Shown here one piece after another: positions 42,994 through 51,860 of a stretch of 55,638 bases of DNA. Numbering within the stretch: the stretch's first letter is position 1; every line of letters begins with the position of its first letter. The notes under the pieces were generated by a model. The model saw nothing but the letters and a program-made list of their open reading frames with translations. It had not been told where the DNA came from and made no database searches. The stretch covers positions 1-55,638 of the forward strand of contig URRW01000015.1 of assembly GCA_900550285.1 (NCBI GenBank), read 5' to 3'. Made by a program: the position numbers and the translations under genes. This DNA comes from an uncultured Lachnospiraceae bacterium (GTDB taxonomy: Bacteria; Bacillota; Clostridia; Lachnospirales; Lachnospiraceae).

Positions 42994-43071
42994 ATGCTTG
43001 GACTTGGTCTGATCGCGGCAGCGCTGGGGATTTATCTGGTGTATGCGCTGATAAATCCGGAAAAGCTGTAG
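42994..43071 (+). CDS. kdpF: potassium-transporting ATPase subunit KdpF
   Basis: A 25-residue peptide with one hydrophobic helix and the KdpF ending YALINPEKL. KdpF stabilises the KdpFABC complex in the membrane. RBS AAGGAGG is 10 bases upstream. Placed between the 33-residue gene and kdpA. Confidence 0.88.
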   Translation: MLGLGLIAAALGIYLVYALINPEKL

Positions 43072-43147
43072 GGCTGCCAAAAAGGAGAAAACGGGACAAC
43101 AGCTCCCATAATGAAAATGCCGCCCGCGCGGCAGAAAGAGGAAAACA

Positions 43148-44875
43148 ATGTTACAGATCATTCTTACGCTGGCAATTTTTGTGATACTGGTAATCCCGAT
43201 GGGAAAATATATGTATCACATTGCGGCGAACCAGAAAACATTTGCGGATAAAATATTTGATCCGGTTGACAGGCTGATCTATAGAGTCTGCGGGATCAGG
43301 GGCGAAGAGATGGGATGGAAAAAATACGCCCTGTCCCTTCTGATGGCAAACGGGGTGATGGTGCTTACCGGATACATCATCTTAAGGCTGCAGGGGTTGC
43401 TCTTTTTAAATCCCAACGGGATCGGCGGGATGGGGGCAGATTTAAGCTTCAACACGATCATCAGCTTTATGACAAACACAAACCTGCAGCACTATTCGGG
43501 AGAAAGCGGGCTGTCCTATGCTTCCCAGATGTGCGTCATTATTTTTATGATGTTTACGTCGGCGGCGAGCGGCTATGCGGCATGCATGGCATTCTGCCGG
43601 GGAATGGCGGGCAGAAAGCTTGGAAACTTTTATGTGGACATGGTGCGGACGACGACCCGTATCCTTGTTCCGCTGGCATTTCTTGTCGGCCTGTTTCTGG
43701 TCAGCCAGGGCGTTCCGCAGACGCTGGAAGGAAATGTGACGGTCGGCACGATCGAAGGGACATGGCAGGATATTGCCAGAGGACCCGTGGCTGCGCTGGA
43801 ATCCATTAAGCATCTGGGAACAAACGGCGGCGGATTTTTCGGGGCGAACTCTTCAACGCCGTTTGAAAATCCGACCGTGCTGTCTGATATTGCGGAGCTG
43901 ATCTCCATGATGATCCTGCCGGGGGCGTGCGTCGTGACCTTCGGACTGATGCTGCACGACCGCAAAAAGGAACGTCTGCAGGATACGGTAAAACCGGTAA
44001 AAACAAAGAAGCCCCTGATGGGCAGGGAAGGCGCGGTGATCTTTGGTGCAATGGCGATCCTTTTTGTGATCGGTCTTTTCCTCTGCTTCGGCGCAGAAAA
44101 AGCGGGAAATCCGGCGGTCGCAGATCTGGGGATCAATCAGGAAATGGGAAATATGGAAGGTAAGGAGGTGCGTTTCGGCGTCGGTCAGTCCGCCCTGTTT
44201 ACGACCGTAACGACGTCCTTTACAACAGGAACCGTCAACAATATGCACGATTCGCTGACGCCTCTGGGCGGCATGGTCCCGATGCTTCATATGATGTTGA
44301 ACTGTGTGTTCGGCGGCAAGGGCGTCGGGCTGATGAATATGGTCATGTATGTGATCCTTGCGGTATTTATCTGCGGTCTGATGGTAGGGCGCACGCCGGA
44401 GTATTTAAATAAGAAGATCGAGGGAAAAGAGATGAAGCTGGTAGCGATCGTTCTCCTGATCCATCCGCTTTTGATCCTTGGCTTTTCCGGGCTTGCGGTA
44501 TCGGTGCAGGCGGGGCTTTCGGGCATTACGAATCCGGGCTTCCACGGTTTAAGCCAGGTGCTCTATGAATACGCTTCTTCGGCGGCAAACAACGGCTCCG
44601 GCTTTGAGGGGCTGGCGGACAACAGCGTGTTCTGGAATGTGACGACCGGGCTTGCGATGTTCTTTGGGCGTTATATTGCGATCGTGGCGCAGCTTGCGAT
44701 CGCCGGCTCGATGCTGATGAAAAGGCGGGTAAACGAATCGGTCGGCACGCTCCGGACGGACAATGTGACCTTTATGATCATTCTCGTGTTTATCGTATAT
44801 ATATTTGCTGCCCTGACCTTCTTCCCTGCGCTGGCGCTCGGCCCGGTTGCGGAGCATTTGGCGCTGTGGATGTAA
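43148..44875 (+). CDS. kdpA: potassium-transporting ATPase potassium-binding subunit KdpA
   Basis: KdpA is the channel-like subunit that selects K+ and passes it to KdpB. It is a polytopic protein of 575 residues built from four pore-loop repeats related to TrkH/KtrB. Visible loop motifs include SFMTNTNLQHYSGE, NGGGFFGANSSTPFENPT, TTGTVNNMHDSLTPLGG and ANNGSGFEG. Length is close to the family norm. It is followed 22 bases later by kdpB. Confidence 0.97.
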   Translation: MLQIILTLAIFVILVIPMGKYMYHIAANQKTFADKIFDPVDRLIYRVCGIRGEEMGWKKYALSLLMANGVMVLTGYIILRLQGLLFLNPNGIGGMGADLSFNTIISFMTNTNLQHYSGESGLSYASQMCVIIFMMFTSAASGYAACMAFCRGMAGRKLGNFYVDMVRTTTRILVPLAFLVGLFLVSQGVPQTLEGNVTVGTIEGTWQDIARGPVAALESIKHLGTNGGGFFGANSSTPFENPTVLSDIAELISMMILPGACVVTFGLMLHDRKKERLQDTVKPVKTKKPLMGREGAVIFGAMAILFVIGLFLCFGAEKAGNPAVADLGINQEMGNMEGKEVRFGVGQSALFTTVTTSFTTGTVNNMHDSLTPLGGMVPMLHMMLNCVFGGKGVGLMNMVMYVILAVFICGLMVGRTPEYLNKKIEGKEMKLVAIVLLIHPLLILGFSGLAVSVQAGLSGITNPGFHGLSQVLYEYASSAANNGSGFEGLADNSVFWNVTTGLAMFFGRYIAIVAQLAIAGSMLMKRRVNESVGTLRTDNVTFMIILVFIVYIFAALTFFPALALGPVAEHLALWM

Positions 44876-44897
44876 GAGCGGAAAGGAGAGTTTTGAT

Positions 44898-46952
44898 ATG
44901 GCTAAGAAGAAGGGTACGAAGTTTGTGACAAAGGACATTTTAAAGTCGTCTGTCATCGGTTCCTTTCAAAAACTTGATTTCAGATACATGATCAAAAATC
45001 CGGTCATGTTCGTAGTGGAGATCGGATTTGTGATTACGCTGGCGCTGACGTTTTTCCCGACCCTGTTCGGGGGAAACGCCCGGTATCAGATCTATAACGG
45101 AGTCGTGGCGGCGATCCTTTTTGTGACGGTGCTCTTTGCAAATTTCGCGGAATCCGTTGCGGAAGGGCGGGGCAAGGCGCAGGCGGCGTCGTTAAAAAAG
45201 ACGAAGCAGGATACGACGGCAAGGGTCATCGGCACGGACGGGACTGAGAAAACCGTGAGCGCGTCCGAATTAAAAAAAGGCGACGTGGTTCTCGTAAAAA
45301 ACGGCGAGGTGATCCCCAACGACGGCGAGGTAATTGAAGGCGTGGCATCCGTGGATGAATCTGCGATCACGGGCGAATCCGCTCCGGTCACAAGGGAAGC
45401 GGGGGGAGATTTTTCATCCGTGACCGGCGGGACAACGGTCGTTTCCGACTGGCTGAAAATCCGGATCGTAGCAGAGCCGGGACAGTCGTTTCTGGATAAA
45501 ATGATTTCTCTGGTCGAGGGGGCGTCCAGACAGAAAACGCCCAACGAGATCGCGCTGAATACGCTGCTGATCGTGCTGACGCTGATTTTTTTGATCGTTG
45601 TGGTAACGCTGTACCCCTTCGCCTCCTATCTGGGGGTAGAGATCCCGGTTTCGTGGGCGATCGCCCTGATGGTGTGCCTGATCCCGACGACCATCGGCGG
45701 CCTGCTTTCTGCCATCGGCATTGCGGGCATGGACCGTGTCACGAGATTTAATGTGATCGCCATGTCCGGCAAAGCGGTAGAGGCGTGCGGCGATGTGGAT
45801 ACGATGATCCTGGACAAAACCGGGACGATCACCTACGGCAACCGTCTGGCGGCGGAATTTTATCCGGTAAAAGGGATCGACAGGACGGATCTGGTGGATT
45901 ACAGCGTGATGTGCTCCCTGATGGATACGACGCCGGAAGGAAAATCGACGGTGGAGCTGGGGCGGCAGCAGGGCTGCATATTGGATGAAAGCATCGCAGG
46001 GCAGATGACGTTTATCGAGTTTACGGCTCAGACAAAAATGAGCGGCGTGGATTTAAAGGACGGGACGGCGGTCAGGAAAGGCGCGTCCGAAGCGATCAAA
46101 GCCTATGTCAAAAAACAGGGCGGGGCGATCCCGGAGGATCTGGAAGAGATCGTGACAGGCGTTTCCAATCTGGGCGGTACGCCGCTGACCGTATGTGTCA
46201 ACGACAGGATTCTGGGCGTTATTTATTTAAAGGATACGGTAAAGCCCGGTCTGACAGAGCGTTTTGCGAGACTGCGGGAAATCGGCATTAAGACGATCAT
46301 GTGCACCGGCGATAATCCGCTGACGGCGGCTACCATCGCAAAGGAGGCGGGCGTAGACGGATTTATCGCGGAGTGTAAGCCTGAGGATAAGATCGAAGCG
46401 ATCAAAAAAGAGCAGGCGGAAGGAAAGCTGGTGGCGATGACCGGAGACGGCACAAACGACGCCCCCGCGCTGGCGCAGGCGGATGTGGGGCTTGCCATGA
46501 ATTCCGGCACGCAGGCGGCGAAGGAAGCGGCGAATATGGTGGATCTGGACTCCGACCCCACAAAGATCCTCGAGGTGGTGGAAATCGGCAAGCAGCTTCT
46601 GATCACGCGGGGCTCCCTGACGACGTTCAGCGTGGCAAACGACATTGCAAAATATTTTGCGATCATTCCCGCCATGTTTACGATGGTGCTGCCGCAGATG
46701 AAGATTTTGAACATCATGCGTCTGGCGACTCCCGCAAGCGCGATCCTGTCGGCGCTGATCTTTAACGCGCTGATCATTCCGGGGCTGATCCCTATCGCCA
46801 TGAAGGGCGTAAAATATAAACCGATGAAGGCGGAAAGGCTGCTGTTAAAAAATATGGGCATCTACGGTCTGGGCGGGATCATCGTCCCGTTTGCAGGGAT
46901 CAAGCTGATCGACCTGATGGTAGCGCCGCTGCTTGCCATGATCAGAATGTAA
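44898..46952 (+). CDS. kdpB: potassium-transporting ATPase ATP-binding subunit KdpB
   Basis: KdpB is the P-type ATPase subunit that energises K+ uptake. Actuator motif ITGESAPV is near residue 156. The phosphorylation site is D306 in LDKTGTITYG. Nucleotide-binding and hinge motifs are KGASEAI, MCTGDNPLTA and TGDGTNDAPAL. The start is ATG 44898 with GAAAGGAGAG upstream, giving 684 residues. A 26-bp tandem repeat spans its stop codon. Confidence 0.97.
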   Translation: MAKKKGTKFVTKDILKSSVIGSFQKLDFRYMIKNPVMFVVEIGFVITLALTFFPTLFGGNARYQIYNGVVAAILFVTVLFANFAESVAEGRGKAQAASLKKTKQDTTARVIGTDGTEKTVSASELKKGDVVLVKNGEVIPNDGEVIEGVASVDESAITGESAPVTREAGGDFSSVTGGTTVVSDWLKIRIVAEPGQSFLDKMISLVEGASRQKTPNEIALNTLLIVLTLIFLIVVVTLYPFASYLGVEIPVSWAIALMVCLIPTTIGGLLSAIGIAGMDRVTRFNVIAMSGKAVEACGDVDTMILDKTGTITYGNRLAAEFYPVKGIDRTDLVDYSVMCSLMDTTPEGKSTVELGRQQGCILDESIAGQMTFIEFTAQTKMSGVDLKDGTAVRKGASEAIKAYVKKQGGAIPEDLEEIVTGVSNLGGTPLTVCVNDRILGVIYLKDTVKPGLTERFARLREIGIKTIMCTGDNPLTAATIAKEAGVDGFIAECKPEDKIEAIKKEQAEGKLVAMTGDGTNDAPALAQADVGLAMNSGTQAAKEAANMVDLDSDPTKILEVVEIGKQLLITRGSLTTFSVANDIAKYFAIIPAMFTMVLPQMKILNIMRLATPASAILSALIFNALIIPGLIPIAMKGVKYKPMKAERLLLKNMGIYGLGGIIVPFAGIKLIDLMVAPLLAMIRM

Positions 46953-47007
46953 GGATGCTTGCCATGATTGGAATATAAGGATGCTTGCCGGCAGCGAAGT
47001 GGAATGA
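46930..47007 (+). repeat. 26-bp tandem repeat across the kdpB stop
   Basis: Three head-to-tail 26-bp units start at 46930, 46956 and 46982, each beginning TGCTTGCC. The first two differ at three positions; the third is more diverged. The first unit holds the kdpB stop codon. It looks like a local duplication in the kdpB-kdpC spacer. Confidence 0.7.
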
Positions 47008-47032
47008 TGTTTGCGGCAAAAGGAGAAAAAAG

Positions 47033-47677
47033 ATGAAAAATTTCTGGAAAATGTTTCGGACGGCACTGATTTTCTGTCTGGTAATGATCGTGCTCTGTTC
47101 CTTTATTTATCCGCTGGCGCTTACGGGCGTCAGCCAGCTTACCATGAAAGAAAAGGCGAACGGCAGCCTGATTGACCGGGAAGGGAATCTGACGGCGGAC
47201 GCAGAAGAAGCGGTTGGCTCTGCGCTGCTGGGGCAGGATTTTACGGAGGATTATTTTTTCCACGGGAGAGTTTCCTCCATCCATTACAACACCTACACGC
47301 AGGAGCAAAAGGATAACGGTGAATATGCGGGTGTAGCGTCCGGCTCTTTTAACTACGGAAATTCAAACCCGGATCTGAAAGCGCGGATGCAGGAGGATCT
47401 GGACGAATTTCTGGCTTCCCATCCGGGAAAGACCGCAGAGGACGTCCCGGCAGATCTTTTGACGGCGTCCGGCTCCGGATTGGATCCCCATATCAGCCCT
47501 GAAGCGGCAGAGGTACAGATCGACGCTGTCGCGCACAACTCCGGTCTGGATGTGGAAACGGTAACAAAGATCGTCGAGGACAACACGGAGCACAGGTTTC
47601 TGGGCGTTTTCGGGGAAGAGCGGGTCAATGTGTTAAAATGCAATCTGGACATTGCGGCGGCGATGGGGATTTTATAA
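47033..47677 (+). CDS. kdpC: potassium-transporting ATPase subunit KdpC
   Basis: KdpC is a single-span subunit required for KdpFABC activity. One N-terminal helix (about residues 9-31) is followed by an extracytoplasmic domain with GSALLGQDFTEDYFFHGR, ASGSGLDPHISPEAA and LGVFGEERVNVLKCNLDI, all typical. ATG 47033 has AAAGGAGAAAA. Length 214. The kinase-less KdpD gene follows. Confidence 0.96.
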   Translation: MKNFWKMFRTALIFCLVMIVLCSFIYPLALTGVSQLTMKEKANGSLIDREGNLTADAEEAVGSALLGQDFTEDYFFHGRVSSIHYNTYTQEQKDNGEYAGVASGSFNYGNSNPDLKARMQEDLDEFLASHPGKTAEDVPADLLTASGSGLDPHISPEAAEVQIDAVAHNSGLDVETVTKIVEDNTEHRFLGVFGEERVNVLKCNLDIAAAMGIL

Positions 47678-47689
47678 GGAATGGTAAAA

Positions 47690-49687
47690 ATGGAAGATCA
47701 GAGGCGGGATTCGGGGCAGCTGTTAAAACGCCTGCAGTATGAACAGCGGGAAGAGGAAAAAAAGAACCGGGGAAAGCTGAAGATTTTTCTGGGCTATGCG
47801 GCGGGTTCCGGCAAGACCTATGCGATGCTGGAAGCCGCCCATAACGCAAAAAAGCAGGGGATCGACGTGGCAGCAGGCTATATCGAGCCCCACGCGCGTC
47901 CGGATACGCAGGCTTTGGCAGAGGGGCTGGAAACGATACCGCCCCTCATGGTAGATTATAAAGGGATCCGGCTGCGGGAATTTGATCTGGACGCAGCGCT
48001 TGCAAGAAAGCCGAAGCTGATTTTAGTAGACGAGCTGGCGCATACGAACGCGAAGGGCTGCCGGAATGAAAAACGGTATCAGGACGTGCAGGAGCTTTTG
48101 CGGGCGGGCATCAGCGTTTATACGACGGTCAATATCCAGCATCTGGAAAGCTTAAACGACCTTGTGGGAAATATTACCGGGATCGAGGTAAAGGAGCGGA
48201 TCCCGGATGCGGTTTTTGACCATGCGGATCAGGTGGAGGTCATCGACATCGAGCCGGAAGAGCTGATCCAGCGGATGAAGGAGGGCAAGATTTACGGACA
48301 GCGGCAGGCGGAACGGGCGCTGCAGCATTTTTTCAGGAAGGAAAGGCTCGTTGCCCTGCGGGAGATCGCCCTGCGCCGGACGGCAGACCGGGTCAACCGC
48401 ATCGCGGAGGAGGAAAGGAGCCTTCTGGAACGGCAGGATTATCATACCGGGGAGCATATTTTGGTGTGCATCACGGCGGCGCCGTCCAGCGGAAAGGTGA
48501 TCCGGACGGCGGCGCGGCTTGCGGCGGCGTTTCACGGAAAGCTGACCGGGCTGTATGTGGAAACGCCCGGAATGCAGGAGGCGGATGAAAAAACGAAGGC
48601 GGCGCTTCGCAGCAATATTGAGACGGCAAAGCTTCTGGGCGCAAAGATCATTACGGTATTCGGGTCGGACGTGGCGGCTCAGATCGCCCAATATGCGATC
48701 GTCGGCAACGTGTCGAAGATCGTGCTTGGCAGGACGAACCATTTTACGATGCGCCCCCTGTACCGTTCGGAGCTGCTGGAAAAGCTTACCTACATGGCGC
48801 CCAATATTGACGTTTATATCATCCCGGATATGAAAACAAAAAAGCGCTACCGCCCGCAGGGAAGGAAAAGAGGGCAGGAAAACTGGCAGAAGACGGCGCT
48901 GGAGCTTGTGATGGTCACAGGCATCATGGGAGCAGCGACGGCGGCAGCGCTCTTTTTGCGGCAGTTTGCCTTTTCGGAGGCAAATACGATCATGATCTAC
49001 CTGCTGGGGGTGGTGCTGTCATCCTATCTGGCAAACCGGAAGCTGTGCGCCCTGTATTCTTCGCTCGTCAGCGTTTTGATGTTTAATTTTTTCTTTGCGG
49101 AGCCTTTTTACAGCCTGAAGGCTTATGACAGGACGGATCCGGCGACCTTTTTTATGCTCTTTATCGTAGGGCTGTTTACCGGCTCGCTGACCGGGAAGCT
49201 GAAGCGGCAGAACCGGGAGAGTGCAAAGACGGCGTACCGGACGGAAATCCTTCTGGAAAACAGCCAGAAATTAAGGCGGTGCAAATCCCGCAGCGATGTG
49301 TGGAGGCAGGTGGCTTCTCAGGCGGGCAGGCTTTTGAACCTGTCGGTCATTATATATCCGGCAGGCGAAAACGGGATGCTTGCGGAGCCGCTTTTGTTCC
49401 CCCGCAAAGGGATGGAGGCGGCAGAGCTGGAAAAATGCGTCAGCGACAGCGAGAGGGCGGTGGCGCAGTGGGCTGCGGCAAACCAGCACCGGGCAGGGGC
49501 GTGCACCCATACGCTGCCCGACGCAAAGGCAATGTATCTGCCGGTGCGGGACGGGGAAAGGGTTCGGGGCGTGATGGGCGTTTATTTGGAAGAGCGCAGA
49601 CCGGTGGGGGAATTTGAATACGGGCTTCTGACCGCGATGCTCAACGAAACGGGCGTAAAGCTGCAGGATGTTTTTCTTGCGGATTAA
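47690..49687 (+). CDS. KdpD-like sensor protein lacking the histidine kinase domain
   Basis: The N-terminal KdpD domain (about residues 25-235) has the ATP loop GYAAGSGKTYAML and ILVDELAHTNAKGCR. A USP domain (about 250-385), a four-helix DUF4118 membrane block (about 400-505) and a GAF-like domain (to 665) follow. It ends there with a clean stop; the HisKA/HATPase modules are absent and no remnant follows. In the USP domain the cyclic-di-AMP motif SxS-x20-FTAxY reads T262-A-A then LTGLY at 285-289, so it is degenerate. Start ATG 47690 has AAGGA 9 bases upstream; ATG 47681 is alternative. It sits as the last gene of the kdp operon. It could modulate the full KdpD, or act alone. Confidence 0.88.
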   Translation: MEDQRRDSGQLLKRLQYEQREEEKKNRGKLKIFLGYAAGSGKTYAMLEAAHNAKKQGIDVAAGYIEPHARPDTQALAEGLETIPPLMVDYKGIRLREFDLDAALARKPKLILVDELAHTNAKGCRNEKRYQDVQELLRAGISVYTTVNIQHLESLNDLVGNITGIEVKERIPDAVFDHADQVEVIDIEPEELIQRMKEGKIYGQRQAERALQHFFRKERLVALREIALRRTADRVNRIAEEERSLLERQDYHTGEHILVCITAAPSSGKVIRTAARLAAAFHGKLTGLYVETPGMQEADEKTKAALRSNIETAKLLGAKIITVFGSDVAAQIAQYAIVGNVSKIVLGRTNHFTMRPLYRSELLEKLTYMAPNIDVYIIPDMKTKKRYRPQGRKRGQENWQKTALELVMVTGIMGAATAAALFLRQFAFSEANTIMIYLLGVVLSSYLANRKLCALYSSLVSVLMFNFFFAEPFYSLKAYDRTDPATFFMLFIVGLFTGSLTGKLKRQNRESAKTAYRTEILLENSQKLRRCKSRSDVWRQVASQAGRLLNLSVIIYPAGENGMLAEPLLFPRKGMEAAELEKCVSDSERAVAQWAAANQHRAGACTHTLPDAKAMYLPVRDGERVRGVMGVYLEERRPVGEFEYGLLTAMLNETGVKLQDVFLAD

Positions 49688-49695
49688 GAGAAATC

Positions 49696-49759
49696 TTTAT
49701 ACAATCTTAATACGGACACATATTTATTCATACCGGTTTAATGTGCGTGAAGATATAAT
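49696..49759 (+). promoter_or_regulatory. KdpE-type box and ktr operon promoter, copy C
   Basis: The box TTTATACAATCTTAATAC (49696-49713), a 40-base gap, and -10 TATAAT (49754-49759). No -35 is present. It matches copies A and B in sequence and spacing. It drives the ktrB-ktrA-kdpD-kdpE group. Confidence 0.8.
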
Positions 49760-49796
49760 AAAGGCTGCATAAATAAAGTACAGGCGGTATGAAACA

Positions 49797-51131
49797 ATGC
49801 GTTGGAAAAACAAAAACAGACATATTTCATCTTTTCAGGTGATCATTTTGGGCTTCCTTTTGGTAATCCTGACGGGGAGCCTTTGTCTGATGCTTCCCTT
49901 TTCGACCCAGGACGGGCACGGGGCTTCCTTTATGGATTCTTTATTTACGGCGACGTCCGCCGTGTGCGTGACGGGGCTTGTGGTGCACGATACGGCAACC
50001 TACTGGTCGGCGTTCGGGCAGGGGGTGATCCTGTTTCTAATTCAGGTGGGCGGCATGGGCGTCGTGACGGTGGCGGTCATGATCGCGGTGATTTCCGGCA
50101 GGAAGATCAGCCTGATGCAGAGAAGCACGATGAGCGACGCCATCTCTGCGCCGCAGGTGGGCGGCATCGTCAGGATGACGGAGTTTATTTTAAAGACGGC
50201 GCTGGGGATCGAGATACTGGGGGCGCTTCTGATGCTTCCGGTGTTTGTGAAGGATTTCGGCTTTTTTAAGGGTATCTGGTATGCGGTGTTCCATTCGATC
50301 TCCGCATTCTGCAACGCGGGTTTTGACCTGATGGGCGTCAATGCAGAGTATTCGTCGCTGACCGGCTATGCTTCGCAGCCCGTTATCAATATGACGATCA
50401 TGGCGCTGATCGTGATCGGCGGCATCGGCTTTTTTACGTGGAACGACATCCGGACAAACGGCAGGCATTTTGGGAAATACCGGGTGCAGAGCAAGGTGGC
50501 GCTGACGGTGACGGCGGTGCTGATCGCAGTTCCGGCGGCGTGGTTTTTCTTCTGCGAATTTTCGGAGCTGCCTTTGGGAGAACGGATCCTGAGCTCGCTG
50601 TTTCAGTCGGTAACGCCGAGGACGGCGGGCTTTAACACCGTTGACTTAACGATGATCAGCGAGGTGGGGCTGACGGTCATGATCATCCTGATGCTGGTCG
50701 GCGGTTCGCCGGGTTCCACCGCGGGCGGTATGAAAACGACGACCGTGGCGGTGCTTTTTTCCACATCGCTGGCGGTATTCCGGCAAAAGGAAAGCGCGCA
50801 TTTTTTCAAGCGCAGGATTCCGGACGACGCGATCCGAAACGCGGGAACGGTTATGATGATGTATGTGGTTTTGTTCCTGACCGGCGGAATGGCGATCAGC
50901 TTTATGGAAGAAATCCCGATCGTAACGGCGCTGTTTGAAACGGCGTCCGCCATCGGAACGGTCGGGCTGTCGCTGGGGGTTACGCCTACGCTGGGGCTTG
51001 CGTCGCGCCTGATCCTGATCGGGCTGATGTTTTTTGGCAGGGTCGGCGGGCTGACGCTGATCTATGCGACGCTTTCCAAACAGCATTGGGGCGGGACGAA
51101 GTATCCGCAGGAAAAGATCACGGTCGGATAA
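49797..51131 (+). CDS. ktrB: Trk/Ktr-type potassium uptake membrane protein (KtrB/TrkH)
   Basis: K+ channel-like subunit of 444 residues with four pore-loop repeats. Selectivity loops include TSAVCVTGLVV, SISAFCNAGFDL, TPRTAGFNT and SAIGTVGLSLG. Members of this size in Firmicutes are usually KtrB, partnered by a cytosolic RCK subunit such as the next gene. AGGCGGT precedes the ATG. Being behind a kdp-like box, it is probably induced together with Kdp. Confidence 0.93.
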   Translation: MRWKNKNRHISSFQVIILGFLLVILTGSLCLMLPFSTQDGHGASFMDSLFTATSAVCVTGLVVHDTATYWSAFGQGVILFLIQVGGMGVVTVAVMIAVISGRKISLMQRSTMSDAISAPQVGGIVRMTEFILKTALGIEILGALLMLPVFVKDFGFFKGIWYAVFHSISAFCNAGFDLMGVNAEYSSLTGYASQPVINMTIMALIVIGGIGFFTWNDIRTNGRHFGKYRVQSKVALTVTAVLIAVPAAWFFFCEFSELPLGERILSSLFQSVTPRTAGFNTVDLTMISEVGLTVMIILMLVGGSPGSTAGGMKTTTVAVLFSTSLAVFRQKESAHFFKRRIPDDAIRNAGTVMMMYVVLFLTGGMAISFMEEIPIVTALFETASAIGTVGLSLGVTPTLGLASRLILIGLMFFGRVGGLTLIYATLSKQHWGGTKYPQEKITVG

Positions 51132-51202
51132 ACCGGAAAATGCTTCAAAGAATAAATTGGTTTTTTGCACAAAAGGCTGCAGGCGGCAAAACAGGAGGAA
51201 AA

Positions 51203-51850
51203 ATGAAATCTATTTTATTGATCGGTCTTGGAAGATTCGGACGTCATATCGCAAGAAAGCTGGACGAGCTGCACCATCAGGTGATGGCGGTTGACATTGA
51301 TGAAAAACGTGTGGAGGCGGCGCTTCCCTATGTGACAAACGCTCAGATCGGGGACGGGACGGACGAGGATTTTGTCCGCTCCCTCGGGGTGCGCAATTTT
51401 GACGTGTGTATCGTGGCGATCGGCGACAATTTCCAGAGCTCACTGGAAACGACCTCCCTTTTAAAGGAGCTGGGAGCCAGCTTTGTGGTGGCGCGGGCGG
51501 CAAGGGACCGTCAGAAAAAATTCCTGTTAAAAAACGGTGCGGACGAGGTCGTATATCCGGAGCGCCAGCTCGGGGAGTGGACGGCGATCCGCTACAGCTC
51601 GGATCACATTTTCGACTATGTGGAGCTGGACGACGAATATGCGATTTTTGAGGTTCCCATCCCGAAAGAATGGTACGGCAAGACAATCGGGGATCTGGAT
51701 GTGAGAAACCGCTACAACATCAATATCATGGCGCTTAAAAGCGACGGCAGGATGCGGCTCAACATTACCTCCGATACGGCGCTTCCGCCCGACGATACGC
51801 TTTTGATCCTTGGCAAGATCAAGGATGTGCAGAAATGCTTCCATATTTGA
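51203..51850 (+). CDS. ktrA: Trk/Ktr potassium uptake regulatory subunit (KtrA/TrkA, RCK)
   Basis: Cytosolic gating subunit that binds nucleotides and, in the C-terminal domain of relatives, cyclic di-AMP. RCK_N Rossmann fold: SILLIGLGRFGRHIARKL with acidic strand end VDIDEKR. RCK_C from about residue 140 (AIFEVPIPKEWYGKTIGDLD, RNRYNINIMALK). ATG 51203 has ACAGGAGG, giving 215 residues. Paired with ktrB. The stop is ten bases before kdpD. Confidence 0.94.
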   Translation: MKSILLIGLGRFGRHIARKLDELHHQVMAVDIDEKRVEAALPYVTNAQIGDGTDEDFVRSLGVRNFDVCIVAIGDNFQSSLETTSLLKELGASFVVARAARDRQKKFLLKNGADEVVYPERQLGEWTAIRYSSDHIFDYVELDDEYAIFEVPIPKEWYGKTIGDLDVRNRYNINIMALKSDGRMRLNITSDTALPPDDTLLILGKIKDVQKCFHI

Positions 51851-51860
51851 GGATAAAAGG

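Noticed and set aside
47690..49687. Idea that the short KdpD is a frameshifted or decayed full-length gene
   Set aside because: The frame is intact, ends cleanly after the GAF-like domain, and the following 109 bases hold a promoter with no kinase remnant.
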